A DNA stretch of 36,182 bases from Acidobacteriota bacterium. GTDB lineage: Bacteria > Acidobacteriota > Blastocatellia > Pyrinomonadales > Pyrinomonadaceae. The stretch is taken from the NCBI GenBank assembly GCA_019639215.1, contig JAHBSH010000016.1, positions 1-36,182 of the forward strand, written 5' to 3'. The notes under the pieces were generated by a model, which was not told the origin of the DNA, ran no database searches, and saw nothing but the letters and a program-made list of their open reading frames with translations. The position numbers and the translations under genes were made by a program. The number at the start of each line of letters is the position of its first letter. Position 1 is the first letter of the stretch. Below are positions 9,435 to 18,680 of this stretch, in pieces.

Positions 9435-10640
9435 ATGAACGTCCTTCGCATGATCGCACGCCTTAACGTCGGTGGCCCGGCGCGTCATGTGCTGTGGCTA
9501 ACGAAAGGTCTGGACAATGACAGGTTCAGATCGCGATTGGTAGCCGGAACTGTTCCGCCCGGCGAAGAGGATATGGCATATCTTGCGGAACAGCTTGGGG
9601 TAACACCTACCTACATTCGCGAAATGAGCCGCGAGTTGTCACCGCGTGACATCATCTCTTTATTCAAGGTATATCGTGAATTGCGGCGATTCTCACCGGA
9701 TGTCGTTCATACACATACGGCCAAAGCGGGAACGGTCGGCCGTGTCGCCGCTTTTGCGTATAAATGGTTTACGCCTAGTGTTCTCGTCGGTCGCCCGCGT
9801 CGCGTCCACGTTGTTCACACATTTCACGGACACGTATTTCACAGCTACTACGGACAGGCAAAGACCAGGTTATTCCTTTTTATAGAAAGAACGCTTGCCC
9901 GTTTTGCCACAGACAAGATCATCGTCATCTCTCAGCAGCAGCTTGAGGAAATAAACGGAACATTCAGCGTCGGCAGCAGAGATCAATTCGAAGTCATCCA
10001 GTTGGGCATTGACCTTGATCCGTTCAAAAAAGTTCCCTCGCCTCAGCCGCTTTCCGAACGCGGCCTCATCATTGCTTTTGTCGGCCGTTTGACGGAGATA
10101 AAGAACTTACCGATGCTGCTGAAAGCTGTGGCGAAATATAAAGAATTTTACAGCGAAGCCGTCGAACCTGAATTGACCATTGCCGGCAGCGGCAGCCTCC
10201 GCGAAAGCCTTGAAAGAACGGTTCTTGATCTGGCCCTCGATAAGAACGTCACATTTATCGGTAACGTCGAGGAAACAGCGTCCGTCTATGCTGATTGTGA
10301 CGTAGTGGCTCTGACCTCGCTGAATGAGGGAACGCCGCTTTCGCTGATAGAAGCAATGGCAGCCGGAAGGCCTGTAATTTCGACGACCGTTGGCGGCGTC
10401 ACTGACCTTTTAGGCGAGATCGTAGAGGAAAGAGATGGCTTCAATATTTGTGAAAGAGGCATTGGCGTTGCCTCCGGCGAAGCCGAAGGGTTTGCCAAGG
10501 GCTTGCGTTATCTGGAAAAAAATGAAAGATTACGAGAAACGCTTGCTGATAACGCCCGCGCTTTCGTTATCGAAAATTATTCCAAAGACAGGCTGATAAA
10601 TGATATTTCAAGGCTTTATGATTCTCTGGCCGAAAAGTAA
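9435..10640 (+). CDS. Glycosyltransferase family 4
   Basis: 401 residues. The start LRMIARLNVGGPARHVLWL carries the GGP acceptor-domain turn; DVVHTHTAKAGTVGRVAA and VHTFHGHVF are GT4 signatures. The donor domain shows IIAFVGRLTEIKNLPMLLKA near residue 210 and TSLNEGTPLSLIEAMAAGRP near residue 295, containing the EX7E donor site. It resembles the enzymes that act near the start of O-antigen or EPS assembly on the undecaprenyl-linked first sugar. It lies 24 bases ahead of the WecA-like gene, consistent with acting on that product. Sugar specificity is not readable. Confidence 0.9.
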   Translation: MNVLRMIARLNVGGPARHVLWLTKGLDNDRFRSRLVAGTVPPGEEDMAYLAEQLGVTPTYIREMSRELSPRDIISLFKVYRELRRFSPDVVHTHTAKAGTVGRVAAFAYKWFTPSVLVGRPRRVHVVHTFHGHVFHSYYGQAKTRLFLFIERTLARFATDKIIVISQQQLEEINGTFSVGSRDQFEVIQLGIDLDPFKKVPSPQPLSERGLIIAFVGRLTEIKNLPMLLKAVAKYKEFYSEAVEPELTIAGSGSLRESLERTVLDLALDKNVTFIGNVEETASVYADCDVVALTSLNEGTPLSLIEAMAAGRPVISTTVGGVTDLLGEIVEERDGFNICERGIGVASGEAEGFAKGLRYLEKNERLRETLADNARAFVIENYSKDRLINDISRLYDSLAEK

Positions 10641-10664
10641 GGCTGTTTTCGCCTGAAGATGTAA

Positions 10665-12473
10665 ATGCAGGAACTTGTTCAAAATCCGATATTCGTTTGC
10701 GGGCTTGCCATTGCTGTCTCGATAGGTTTTACATTCGCCGTTCGTGCTTTCGCACACAAGATCGGCCAGGTCGCAAAACCAAAATCCGACCGCTGGCACA
10801 AACGCCCGACCGCCATGCTCGGCGGTGTTGCTATCTTTCTCACCGTCGCTGTTCTTTTCGCATTTCTTACGCCAAAAAACACCGATTCGCTCGTCATTCT
10901 CGGCGGCAGCACGTTTCTCTTTTTTATCGGCCTGATAGACGACCTGCTTGATATAAAGCCTTATCAAAAGCTTGTCGGGCAGCTTATCGGAGCTCTCGTG
11001 ATAGTCGGGTTTGGCCTGCGTCTGCCGCTGACCGGTTCTGAGGTGATCGATTCCGCAATAACTGTTTTCTGGGTTGTCGCAATAACCAACGCGATCAATC
11101 TTTTGGACAATATGGACGGCCTGGCAGCAGGCATAGCGGCCATCGCGGCAATATCACTCGCCGTCGGTTTTTGGAATCACGGCCAGATCTCTGACGCTTT
11201 GCTGATATCCATCTTTATCGGCGCTCTGCTCGGCTTTCTTGTATTCAATTTTAATCCGGCGTCCATCTTTATGGGCGATTGCGGGTCGATGTTCGTCGGG
11301 TTCTTTCTCGCCAGCTCTGTTTTGCTGAGCGATGTCGGCGGCGGGCGTTCGCGCGGCATTTTCACGATACTCGCCGTTCCCGTGCTGATACTTTTTGTCC
11401 CGATATTCGACACGACCTTTGTAACGATCCTTAGAAAACTTTGGGGAAGAAAGGCATCGCAGGGCGGACGCGACCATACGTCTCACCGGCTGGTAGCACT
11501 CGGGCTGTCAGAACGTTCGGCTGTGCTGATGATCTATGGTTTCGCCATATCCGCTGGCGTTCTCGCTCTGTTCGTAAGCAGGCTTCGCGTAACGCAGAGC
11601 CTCGCCCTTATCGCCACGTTCACCGTCGCTCTTTCCCTTATAGGCGTCTATCTTTCAAAGGTCCGCGTTTACGATCAGGCCGAAGAGGAGCTTGCTTCAA
11701 AGAACAACGCTATGTTCGCGTTTTTGGTTGACGTTTCTCACAAACGGCGGATCTTTGAGGTGTTTCTTGATCTGATCCTGATAACGGTCTGCTATTACGC
11801 CTCGTACGTCATTATCTTTGGCCCTATCGAATCCAGCGGTGAATGGCCCGTTTTCAGCAAATCTCTTCCGCTGATCGTCATACTAAAGCTTTTCGCTTTT
11901 CTCATCTCCGGCGTCTATCGCGGCCTGTGGCGATACACAGGGCTTTCTGACCTGATCATCTTTACCAGAGGCGTTGTACTTGCCTCGGCATTGTGCGTTT
12001 TCGCGATCTTGCTCTTGTGGCGGTTCGAGGGTTTTTCAAGAACGGTCTTTGTGGTTGACGGCCTGCTCCTGCTGCTTGCGGTCTTCGGCAGCCGTCTCAC
12101 ATTTCGTCTTATTCGCGAAATGCTGCCCGGTTCCGGCGGCGAAAGAACACGCCGCGTTCTTATTTACGGAGCGGGCGACGGCGGCGAGATGGTTCTTCGT
12201 GAACTTCGCAATAATTCCGAGCTTGGTTATCAGCCGGTCTGCTTTGTTGACGACGATCCTTTAAAACAGGGCAAGGTCATCAGCGGGTTAAAGGTTTATT
12301 CGAGCGATGACGACATCAGCAAGCTGTGTGAGAAAATGGAGATAAGCGAGATGCTGGTCTCTTTCAGAAATGCCGAGGATGAAAAGCTTGAGGAACTGAA
12401 AGAGATCTGCCGCGGCTTGAACATAACGCTTAAAAAGGCTGAGTTTCGCATTGAGACCGTAGAGCTGGATTAA
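10665..12473 (+). CDS. WecA/TagO-like phosphoglycosyltransferase fused to a CapD-type N-terminal region
   Basis: 602 residues in two parts. Residues 1-350 are a MraY/WecA-family polyprenol-phosphate sugar-1-phosphate transferase with about ten helices. Motifs are GLIDDLLDIKPYQKL (Asp pair, Mg), NAINLLDNMDGLAAG, SIFMGDCGSM and GGRDHTSHRL (the HxxHR-like donor loop). This starts glycan synthesis on undecaprenyl phosphate. Residues about 360-600 have four more helices and then a Rossmann nucleotide-binding start, RVLIYGAGDGGEMVLREL, followed by FVDDDP. This matches the N-terminal (CoA-binding-like, PF13727-type) part of CapD/PglF/FlaA1 sugar dehydratases, but the catalytic short-chain dehydrogenase domain that should follow is absent. 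No stop or frameshift separates the halves, so it is a true fusion. The second half may bind a nucleotide sugar or regulate the first. Confidence 0.9.
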   Translation: MQELVQNPIFVCGLAIAVSIGFTFAVRAFAHKIGQVAKPKSDRWHKRPTAMLGGVAIFLTVAVLFAFLTPKNTDSLVILGGSTFLFFIGLIDDLLDIKPYQKLVGQLIGALVIVGFGLRLPLTGSEVIDSAITVFWVVAITNAINLLDNMDGLAAGIAAIAAISLAVGFWNHGQISDALLISIFIGALLGFLVFNFNPASIFMGDCGSMFVGFFLASSVLLSDVGGGRSRGIFTILAVPVLILFVPIFDTTFVTILRKLWGRKASQGGRDHTSHRLVALGLSERSAVLMIYGFAISAGVLALFVSRLRVTQSLALIATFTVALSLIGVYLSKVRVYDQAEEELASKNNAMFAFLVDVSHKRRIFEVFLDLILITVCYYASYVIIFGPIESSGEWPVFSKSLPLIVILKLFAFLISGVYRGLWRYTGLSDLIIFTRGVVLASALCVFAILLLWRFEGFSRTVFVVDGLLLLLAVFGSRLTFRLIREMLPGSGGERTRRVLIYGAGDGGEMVLRELRNNSELGYQPVCFVDDDPLKQGKVISGLKVYSSDDDISKLCEKMEISEMLVSFRNAEDEKLEELKEICRGLNITLKKAEFRIETVELD

Positions 12474-12486
12474 GCCCTGATAATTT

Positions 12487-13761
12487 GTGTCGGTTTCCGT
12501 AATAAACATCAAACCCAAAATTCGGCTCGCCGGCGTGGTTGCCGTGCCGTTGCTGCTGCTTATTCTGTCGTTTCTGACATTGAAATGGGCGGCAGGCCGT
12601 GCAGTTGCTCTTCAGGCAGAATTGCCCGAAGAAGCTGAGTATGCGATAGGTCTGGCTCCCGGCGACCCGCAGACGCATTTTGCCGCAGGCATCATGCGGT
12701 CTGAAACGTTCGGCATCGAAAACTACGATCTTGCCCTGACACATTTTGAGAACTCTGCCGCCCTGTCGCCGCACAATTACCTTATTTGGCTTGAGGTCGG
12801 GCGCCTACGCGAACGCAGCGGCGAAGCAAAGGACGGCGAGGAAGCTCTTCGGTTTGCGTCCCTGCTGGCTCCTAATTATTCCTCGGTCCAATGGGCGATC
12901 GGCAACAATCTGCTTCGCCAGGGCAGATATGACGAGGGCTTTGCGGAGATAAGAAAAGCGGTTCACAGCGATCCCAAATACACGGCTCCCGCAGTTGGCG
13001 TTCTTTGGAACATACTCAACGGCAATGTCGATGAGATCCAGAAAGCTCTTGGCGATCTGCCTCAGGCGCGGATCGCCCTGATAAGCACTTTGTCATCGTC
13101 GGGCCGTCATGACGATGCGGTCGCCACATGGAACTCACTTTCCACAGAAGAAAAAAGATCTGAGCAGGCAGAGTCCGCCGCAAACTCGCTGCTGAAAGTT
13201 CTCATCGACGGAAAACGATTTCGAGACGCCCTAAAGATCGTGGCGGACAGAACGGACGGCAATGCCATTCCCGCACTGGCAACGGTGACGAACGGCGGTT
13301 TTGAATCGCCGATAAATATCAGGGCAACAAGCTTGTTTGATTGGACGTTCCCTGACGGCAATGCTCCGCAGATCAGCCCGACGGATGGATCACGCCGCTC
13401 AGGCAATTTCAGCATCGTCTTTGCCTTTGGCAATCTCAGCGATAAATTTCGGAGCCCTTACCAGACGATCGCCGTTGAACCGGGCAAGCGATACAGGCTT
13501 GAGGTGTTTTACCGCTCCGAGTTAAAGACAAAGGCAAAGCTTGTCTGGAAGGTCATCGGCCTCGGTGACAAAAAAGTGCTTGCCGTGTCCGATCCGCTAA
13601 AGGAAAGCTCGGCTGACTGGGAAAGTGTTGTCATGAACTTTGCTGTGCCTGACGACACAGACGGCGTGCAGATATCGTTTGTGCGAGAGGGTTGTTCGGG
13701 CATTCAGTGTGCTGTTGGCGGGCTGTTATGGTTGGACGACATCAGCCTCACAGCCGAATAG
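12487..13761 (+). CDS. Membrane-anchored TPR protein with C-terminal carbohydrate-binding-like domain
   Basis: 424 residues from a GTG 13 bases after the WecA fusion. A single hydrophobic segment at residues 12-32 anchors the N-terminus. Residues about 45-250 contain TPR-like helical pairs (for example LALTHFENSAALSPHNYLIW and GRYDEGFAEIRKAVHSDPKY). Residues about 258-424 resemble a CBM4/9-like galactose-binding jelly roll: NGGFESPI at its start, then SGNFSIVFAF, PGKRYRLEVFYRS and ending LLWLDDISL. The protein probably sits in the periplasm and may bind the growing glycan or act as a scaffold between the initiating enzyme and the ligase, whose gene follows 9 bases later. Function is inferred; no enzyme motif is seen. 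Confidence 0.72.
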   Translation: MSVSVINIKPKIRLAGVVAVPLLLLILSFLTLKWAAGRAVALQAELPEEAEYAIGLAPGDPQTHFAAGIMRSETFGIENYDLALTHFENSAALSPHNYLIWLEVGRLRERSGEAKDGEEALRFASLLAPNYSSVQWAIGNNLLRQGRYDEGFAEIRKAVHSDPKYTAPAVGVLWNILNGNVDEIQKALGDLPQARIALISTLSSSGRHDDAVATWNSLSTEEKRSEQAESAANSLLKVLIDGKRFRDALKIVADRTDGNAIPALATVTNGGFESPINIRATSLFDWTFPDGNAPQISPTDGSRRSGNFSIVFAFGNLSDKFRSPYQTIAVEPGKRYRLEVFYRSELKTKAKLVWKVIGLGDKKVLAVSDPLKESSADWESVVMNFAVPDDTDGVQISFVREGCSGIQCAVGGLLWLDDISLTAE

Positions 13762-13770
13762 ACGAACGAA

Positions 13771-15168
13771 ATGAAAGAACGGGAAACAAGATCAGTGGAA
13801 ACAGAAATGCAGACCGGCGGCAAGGCCGAGGTCGGCGTTTTTATTCTGCTGCTCGCGATAGCTCTTGGTTCCACCATCGGTTTCGGAGCGGTCGATCAGC
13901 CTGCTCAGGCTCTGGTTTTCATTATCATTTCTATAACGGCTGCCCTGTGGGCATACGGTTCGTGGCGAAGCGGCCGATTCTTTTATTCCAGATCTCTTTT
14001 ACAGCTGCCATTGGCAGGACTGGTTCTTATCGGGTTCATACAGCTTTTGCCGCTCGGCGGCGGCATCGTTCCGCCCGAATTGCTCTCGGTTGCACCGTCA
14101 TCGGCTCTCAGCATTGACCCGTATGCGACGCGGCTCTTCACCATCCGCCTGCTTTTCTATCTCGTCTTTTTTGCAATGGCTCTTGTTTTCATCCGTTCCA
14201 CCAAGCGGCTGCGGACGGCGGCTGTCGTGCTGTTGATCTTTGGTCCGGTGATGGCAATGTTCGGAATAACCCAACGGCTGGCAAACCCGGACACGATCTA
14301 CGGAATAAGAGAAGCATATCAGGCTGTTCCATTTGGTTCGTTCATAAATCAGCACCATTTTGCTGCTTTGATGGTTATGATCTCCGGCATCGCCTTTGGG
14401 CTGTTGGCAGGCGGCGGCATCAAGCGCGATAAAAAACCGCTGTTATGGATCGGCGTTGTGATAATGCTACTGGCAATAGTTTTCACGGGTTCGCGCGGTG
14501 CAATGATCAGCTATATCGGCATGGCGTTGTTTGTGTTCCTTTCGGCCTCGGCATTGCGGAAACGCAGTGAACGCGATGATGCCTCGGCGGCTCGCGGCAA
14601 AAGGCTTTCGATGTTTGCCGGAGCAGCCGCGTTCATCGTCATCGTCCTCGGCCTGGCTGCTTTTATGGGTGTAGGTGACGGTTATTTACGAGGCATTGGC
14701 GATGATACACAGAGCGCTGACCTGACAAATGGCAGGACACATTTTTGGGCCATCGCCGGAAAGATCTTTCTTGATTCACCCGTCATCGGCACAGGCCATA
14801 ACACATACGGCATTGCCTTTACACAGTATGACACCTGGAAGGGCTACTACCGGCTCCAGAATGTTCACAACGAATATTTACAGGCATTGTCAGATTCGGG
14901 AATAATCGGTTTTGCCTGTGTCGCTGCGTTCATTTTTCTGCTGTTTCGAAATTCGCTAAAGGTGATCTTTGGCAGGGGCAGCCCGCTCAGAGCGTCTATC
15001 GCTGCGGGGTCTCTCGCAGGTATTCTCGGCATCCTGATCCACAGCTTTTTCGATTTTCCGCTAAGAACGCCTTCGAACGGATTTGTCTTTCTCATTCTTG
15101 CGGCAATGGCAGTTGCCCAAAGCGATCAAGCTCACGGCGAAAAGAACGAGACCGTCAGCGAACCCTGA
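13771..15168 (+). CDS. O-antigen ligase / polymerase family membrane protein (Wzy_C)
   Basis: 465 residues, about eleven hydrophobic helices. The long periplasmic loop before the last helices contains TGRTHFWAI-type and VHNEYLQALSDSGIIG (near residues 364-379). That HNEYLQ...GIIG pattern is the signature of the Wzy_C/WaaL family, where the His helps transfer glycan from undecaprenyl diphosphate. It would be the last step of the cluster: ligation to lipid A or another acceptor, or polymerisation. The first 20 residues are charged, so translation could begin slightly later, but no better start is visible. The 3' end overlaps the convergent TPR gene by 14 bases. Confidence 0.87.
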   Translation: MKERETRSVETEMQTGGKAEVGVFILLLAIALGSTIGFGAVDQPAQALVFIIISITAALWAYGSWRSGRFFYSRSLLQLPLAGLVLIGFIQLLPLGGGIVPPELLSVAPSSALSIDPYATRLFTIRLLFYLVFFAMALVFIRSTKRLRTAAVVLLIFGPVMAMFGITQRLANPDTIYGIREAYQAVPFGSFINQHHFAALMVMISGIAFGLLAGGGIKRDKKPLLWIGVVIMLLAIVFTGSRGAMISYIGMALFVFLSASALRKRSERDDASAARGKRLSMFAGAAAFIVIVLGLAAFMGVGDGYLRGIGDDTQSADLTNGRTHFWAIAGKIFLDSPVIGTGHNTYGIAFTQYDTWKGYYRLQNVHNEYLQALSDSGIIGFACVAAFIFLLFRNSLKVIFGRGSPLRASIAAGSLAGILGILIHSFFDFPLRTPSNGFVFLILAAMAVAQSDQAHGEKNETVSEP

Positions 15169-17956
15169 CGATCACCTCTTTCTTGCCGCATGGAGCCTGA
15201 AAAAGAACGGTGAATTCGCCTGTTCGTGTGCTTATTGACCGGACGATGTAGAAGATACGTTGTGAGGCTCCGGCAATTTTTGTCTGCTCCTTTACCTCGA
15301 TATCTTCAGGACTGCTGGACACTACTTTCATCGCTTCGGCATCGCCGTCAATGCCGATTATTATGCCCAAATTCCCGCCATTGTTGATTATCGAGATGTT
15401 GTCCTGTGTTGACGTGATAAGACACGGCTCAAAATTGATGTGATTGACCGGTGCGTCACTGACGACGCGCGGACGGACGATCTCATTATCTTCGGCGGTC
15501 GGTTCAGGCTCTGCTTTCTTTTCCGCCGGTTCCTCAGTTTCCTGCTTTGGTTCTTCCTTTGGCAAAGGTGTCTCTTCCTTTGGTTTCTGTTTGTCCTCGT
15601 CTTTCTTTTCCGCAGGAATCGGTTCTGTATCAGCCGGGTCTTTTTTCTCCTCGGCAGGTTCGGTCTCTACAGGCTTTGGTTCTTCCTTATTTTCATCTTT
15701 CGGAACGTCCTCTTTTGGCAGTTCTTCCTTAGGTGTTTCTTCTGTTTTTACCGGTTCGGTTTTCGTTTCCTCTGTCGGCTTTGGCGGATCTTCTTTTTTT
15801 TCTTCTTCGACAGGGATTTCTTCTTTTCTTTCAGGCTTATTTTCCTCTTTCGGAACTTCGTCACTCTTTACAGGTTCGTTTTCCTTCGGAAGATCTTCGG
15901 TTTTTTCTGTCGGTTCAGGAACGTCACTCGCCTTTTCGCCTACTGTGTTCTCATTGCTTGCGACCGCCTGCTCATCCGGCGTTTTTTGTTCATCCTCACG
16001 CGGCATCGGGTTAGGGCCGATCTTTGCCTCCAGGCCATCGAGCGTTTCATTGACCTTTTGATAGAGCCCTTCTATCACGGCATATTTTATGGCGTCGGGA
16101 CGGGCTGTTTCATAAGAGTCGATGTAATTTTCAAGTGCCTCTTTATCATTGCCCTCTGCGGCAAGCGAATTTCCCAGATCCCATTTTGTATTTCGCCACC
16201 AAAGGCTGTCTTTCGGCAAAACGCTCAGCGCCCGGCGAAAGCGGATGATCGCCTGCGCGTGTTCGCCTTTTTCTAGGTAGCCGCGTCCCGCCAGCTCCTC
16301 TATACGGCCGCGAAGAACAGCCGACAGAGTTTGCCTCGGCACCTCAGGCACCAGCAAATATTCATCACGGGCAATGGCTGCCTGTCTGCCGTCATAAAGA
16401 GCTTCAGCCATCACCGCCGCTGCCGGGTCTGCAACGGCAAGTCCGGCATCGGTTGCTCCCGTAGCCTCAAGCGCAAGCTCGCGTGCGGCATCGGGGTCAA
16501 TACGCGAATTCAGCAGTTTCGACGCGGTATAGAGCAGGCGATGTACACGCATATTGTCGCTGCCCGCCGCAAATGTCCTGGCCGCCGCTACGGCTGTTTG
16601 CGCATCGGGTTCTGAGGCCTCGACCGCGTTCGAAAATGCCAGCAGCTGCACTAATCTTGCGGCATCCTCGCCATCATCAGGGCCGCGATATGCAAAAAGG
16701 CTCGCCTGTCTTTCGCCTGCCAGCAGTTCGCCAAATGTCGCAGCCTCACGCCAGGTCTGTCCGCCGAGACGTGTCCCGATCACACCGTCATTCAATGAAA
16801 AGCTTTTTCTCAGTTCATCCGCAGCGTCACGGAAAAAGCCTGCTTTCGAACGCGCGAGAGCGATCTCATACTGAAGCGTCGGAAAATTGCCGTATCGTCG
16901 TGCGGTAAGCAGAACACGCTCTGCATCGACAGGTTTGCCCTGAAGAGCCAAAGCCCTTGCCAGAGCGATGTGAGACCAGATGTAACGTGGGTTTGCGGCT
17001 ATCGCCCGTGAAGCAAGTTCGGAAGCTCGTTCGCCGTTTCCGGCTACGACCTGCCGGTATGCTGCCGAGGCAAACAAAAGCACATTTGAAGGATCGGCTG
17101 CTGCCGCCCTTTCAAATTCGTCTTCAGCTTCTGCCGTATTTCCCGCCTCGTACAGCGACATCACAAGGCCTGTCCGTGCGGCTGCATTGTTGGGATCATT
17201 GGCAAGAAGACGTCTGTACAGATCGATTGCCTCAGCGGGTTTTCCTGCCGCTCGTCTGACATCTGCCAAAGCGCTGACGATCTGACCCGAATCCGGCCGC
17301 CTTTCCATCGCCGCCGAATATGCTTTCTCAGAAGCGGCCATATCGAAAGAAAGCCTTTCCGCCAAACCAAGAACAACGTATGCGTCAGCCGAATCGTTTC
17401 CTTCCGAAATGGCCTTTTGAACAAGCCTTTTCGCATTTGGGCCGTTCTCTATGCCCAGATAAAAGCCCGCCAGCATGACCAGTTTTGCCGGATCGCTGCC
17501 AAGTTTTGCTTCCATCGCCTCTGCCATTGCCAGAGCCTCGGCGCGTTGGCCGCGCATATATAATGTCGTCGGAAGTTTTGAGATTATCTCGGCAAATAGG
17601 CGGTCATGCCACGGCGTCGGAGCTTCAGAAAAAGCGAGTTTTATCAGATCCGTCCCGGCATCAGCATTTCCGGCATCAAGCATCGCTTCGCCATGAGCGG
17701 CACGCGTCGCCGTCAACATTTCACGGGCCTTTGTCAGCTCTTCGGATGCAGGGTGTTCGGCGATAAAAACAGAGAGCAGATTTATCCTTTCGGCAAGATC
17801 GGTGATCGCCGCTGCCGTCTCAAGCTTTTCGGCCTCTGTTGGCGTCGGCGACGGAATTGGTGTCGGTGTAGCCCTTGCTCGTCCCCTTGAAGGCGGCTGG
17901 GAAAGAACGGACGAAAATGATGCTGCGATAAGCAATATTAAAAGGGCCGACCTCAT
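15155..17956 (-). CDS. Large secreted TPR protein with Pro/Glu/Lys-rich linker and C-terminal beta domain
   Basis: 933 residues from the ATG at 17956, chosen because MRSALLILLIAASFSSVLSQ is a good signal peptide. A TTG two codons earlier or the ATG at 18016 are alternatives; an AAGGAG lies 16 bases before the chosen ATG. Next is a Pro/Thr-rich stretch (ATPTPIPSPTPTEAEKL). About 500 residues of TPR-type helical pairs follow, with many Ala, for example LYRRLLANDPNNAAARTGLVM. Residues about 655-825 are a low-complexity run of K, E, P, D and T. The last 100 residues (FEPCLITSTQDN onward) look like a small beta-sandwich ending KKEVIVRVR. It is probably periplasmic or on the surface, with the linker spanning distance. 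Length upstream to 18160 is open but not convincing as coding. Confidence 0.78.
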   Translation of the reverse strand: MRSALLILLIAASFSSVLSQPPSRGRARATPTPIPSPTPTEAEKLETAAAITDLAERINLLSVFIAEHPASEELTKAREMLTATRAAHGEAMLDAGNADAGTDLIKLAFSEAPTPWHDRLFAEIISKLPTTLYMRGQRAEALAMAEAMEAKLGSDPAKLVMLAGFYLGIENGPNAKRLVQKAISEGNDSADAYVVLGLAERLSFDMAASEKAYSAAMERRPDSGQIVSALADVRRAAGKPAEAIDLYRRLLANDPNNAAARTGLVMSLYEAGNTAEAEDEFERAAAADPSNVLLFASAAYRQVVAGNGERASELASRAIAANPRYIWSHIALARALALQGKPVDAERVLLTARRYGNFPTLQYEIALARSKAGFFRDAADELRKSFSLNDGVIGTRLGGQTWREAATFGELLAGERQASLFAYRGPDDGEDAARLVQLLAFSNAVEASEPDAQTAVAAARTFAAGSDNMRVHRLLYTASKLLNSRIDPDAARELALEATGATDAGLAVADPAAAVMAEALYDGRQAAIARDEYLLVPEVPRQTLSAVLRGRIEELAGRGYLEKGEHAQAIIRFRRALSVLPKDSLWWRNTKWDLGNSLAAEGNDKEALENYIDSYETARPDAIKYAVIEGLYQKVNETLDGLEAKIGPNPMPREDEQKTPDEQAVASNENTVGEKASDVPEPTEKTEDLPKENEPVKSDEVPKEENKPERKEEIPVEEEKKEDPPKPTEETKTEPVKTEETPKEELPKEDVPKDENKEEPKPVETEPAEEKKDPADTEPIPAEKKDEDKQKPKEETPLPKEEPKQETEEPAEKKAEPEPTAEDNEIVRPRVVSDAPVNHINFEPCLITSTQDNISIINNGGNLGIIIGIDGDAEAMKVVSSSPEDIEVKEQTKIAGASQRIFYIVRSISTRTGEFTVLFQAPCGKKEVIVRVR

Positions 17957-18076
17957 TAACAATGCTGACCTGCTCCTTAAAATGCCGCCCGAAAAAATTG
18001 AATGGCCGACTGTCATAAAGACGAATATTTTATCACGAAATTGATTTTCGACCCCTTTAGCATCTATCCTCTCGCT

Positions 18077-18595
18077 ATGAGCGAATTGGAGAACGAATGG
18101 GAAGTTCTGCTTGCCCGTGCAAAAGAGGCCGCCGGCAACACCGGCCGGTCCGATGTGCATGATTATCTTGCTCTTCGCTCATCGAACGACGCCATCCGCC
18201 GCACCGCCGTTTCGTGGCTGATGAACGAGGTCGTCACCATCGCGTCAGATCCGCTCCGCAACGGGAACAGCGTAAAGATCGAAAGGATCGACCCGCACAG
18301 CTTCCCCGCCTTTAAGGCGAACATCGTCGGAACCCGGCTCGAAGTGCGACGCGGGGTTAGATGTCTGGCGGTCGAGGCAGGTTGGACGCGAACGCCGTCA
18401 GACGGTTTTATGCGCGGCGGAGCACTGGCATTTGCACGCATCAGACATTTTGGAATGCCGAAAGCAAATATGGATCTGGGGCTTTACCGCATGGAAGGAA
18501 CCGTAGATTGGGCCGTCATCATAGAAGAAAAAATGGCCTCGCCCTTTTCCTCAGCCGACATCGAACGCCACCTAATGATCTTTCACGGAAGATGA
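18077..18595 (+). CDS. Uncharacterised protein, 172 residues
   Basis: I do not recognise a family. The start chosen is the ATG at 18077 (MSELENEWEVLLARAKEAAG); the 25 upstream in-frame codons overlap the regulatory region of the divergent TPR gene and look non-coding. It has no signal peptide or membrane helix. A helical N-terminus (residues 1-60) is followed by an alternating beta-type segment with GTRLEVRRGVRCLAVEAGW and ANMDLGLYRMEGTVDWAVIIE. It is divergent from the TPR gene and 85 bases ahead of the zinc-ribbon gene on the same strand. Codon use matches the neighbours, which supports it being a real gene. Confidence 0.65.
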   Translation: MSELENEWEVLLARAKEAAGNTGRSDVHDYLALRSSNDAIRRTAVSWLMNEVVTIASDPLRNGNSVKIERIDPHSFPAFKANIVGTRLEVRRGVRCLAVEAGWTRTPSDGFMRGGALAFARIRHFGMPKANMDLGLYRMEGTVDWAVIIEEKMASPFSSADIERHLMIFHGR

Positions 18596-18680
18596 CACAA
18601 GTGTTAAGCAACTTTAAATTTTAGTCCTTTTTGTATTAAAATCTTCTATTGGCAGTTTTTTACGGGAGAATTTAATAAAA

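Noticed and set aside
15440-16276. Long plus-strand open frames opposite the TPR gene (Phe/Arg-rich and Ser/Phe/Gly-rich)
   Set aside because: They mirror the Lys/Glu/Pro-rich linker codons of the minus-strand gene; composition is not protein-like.
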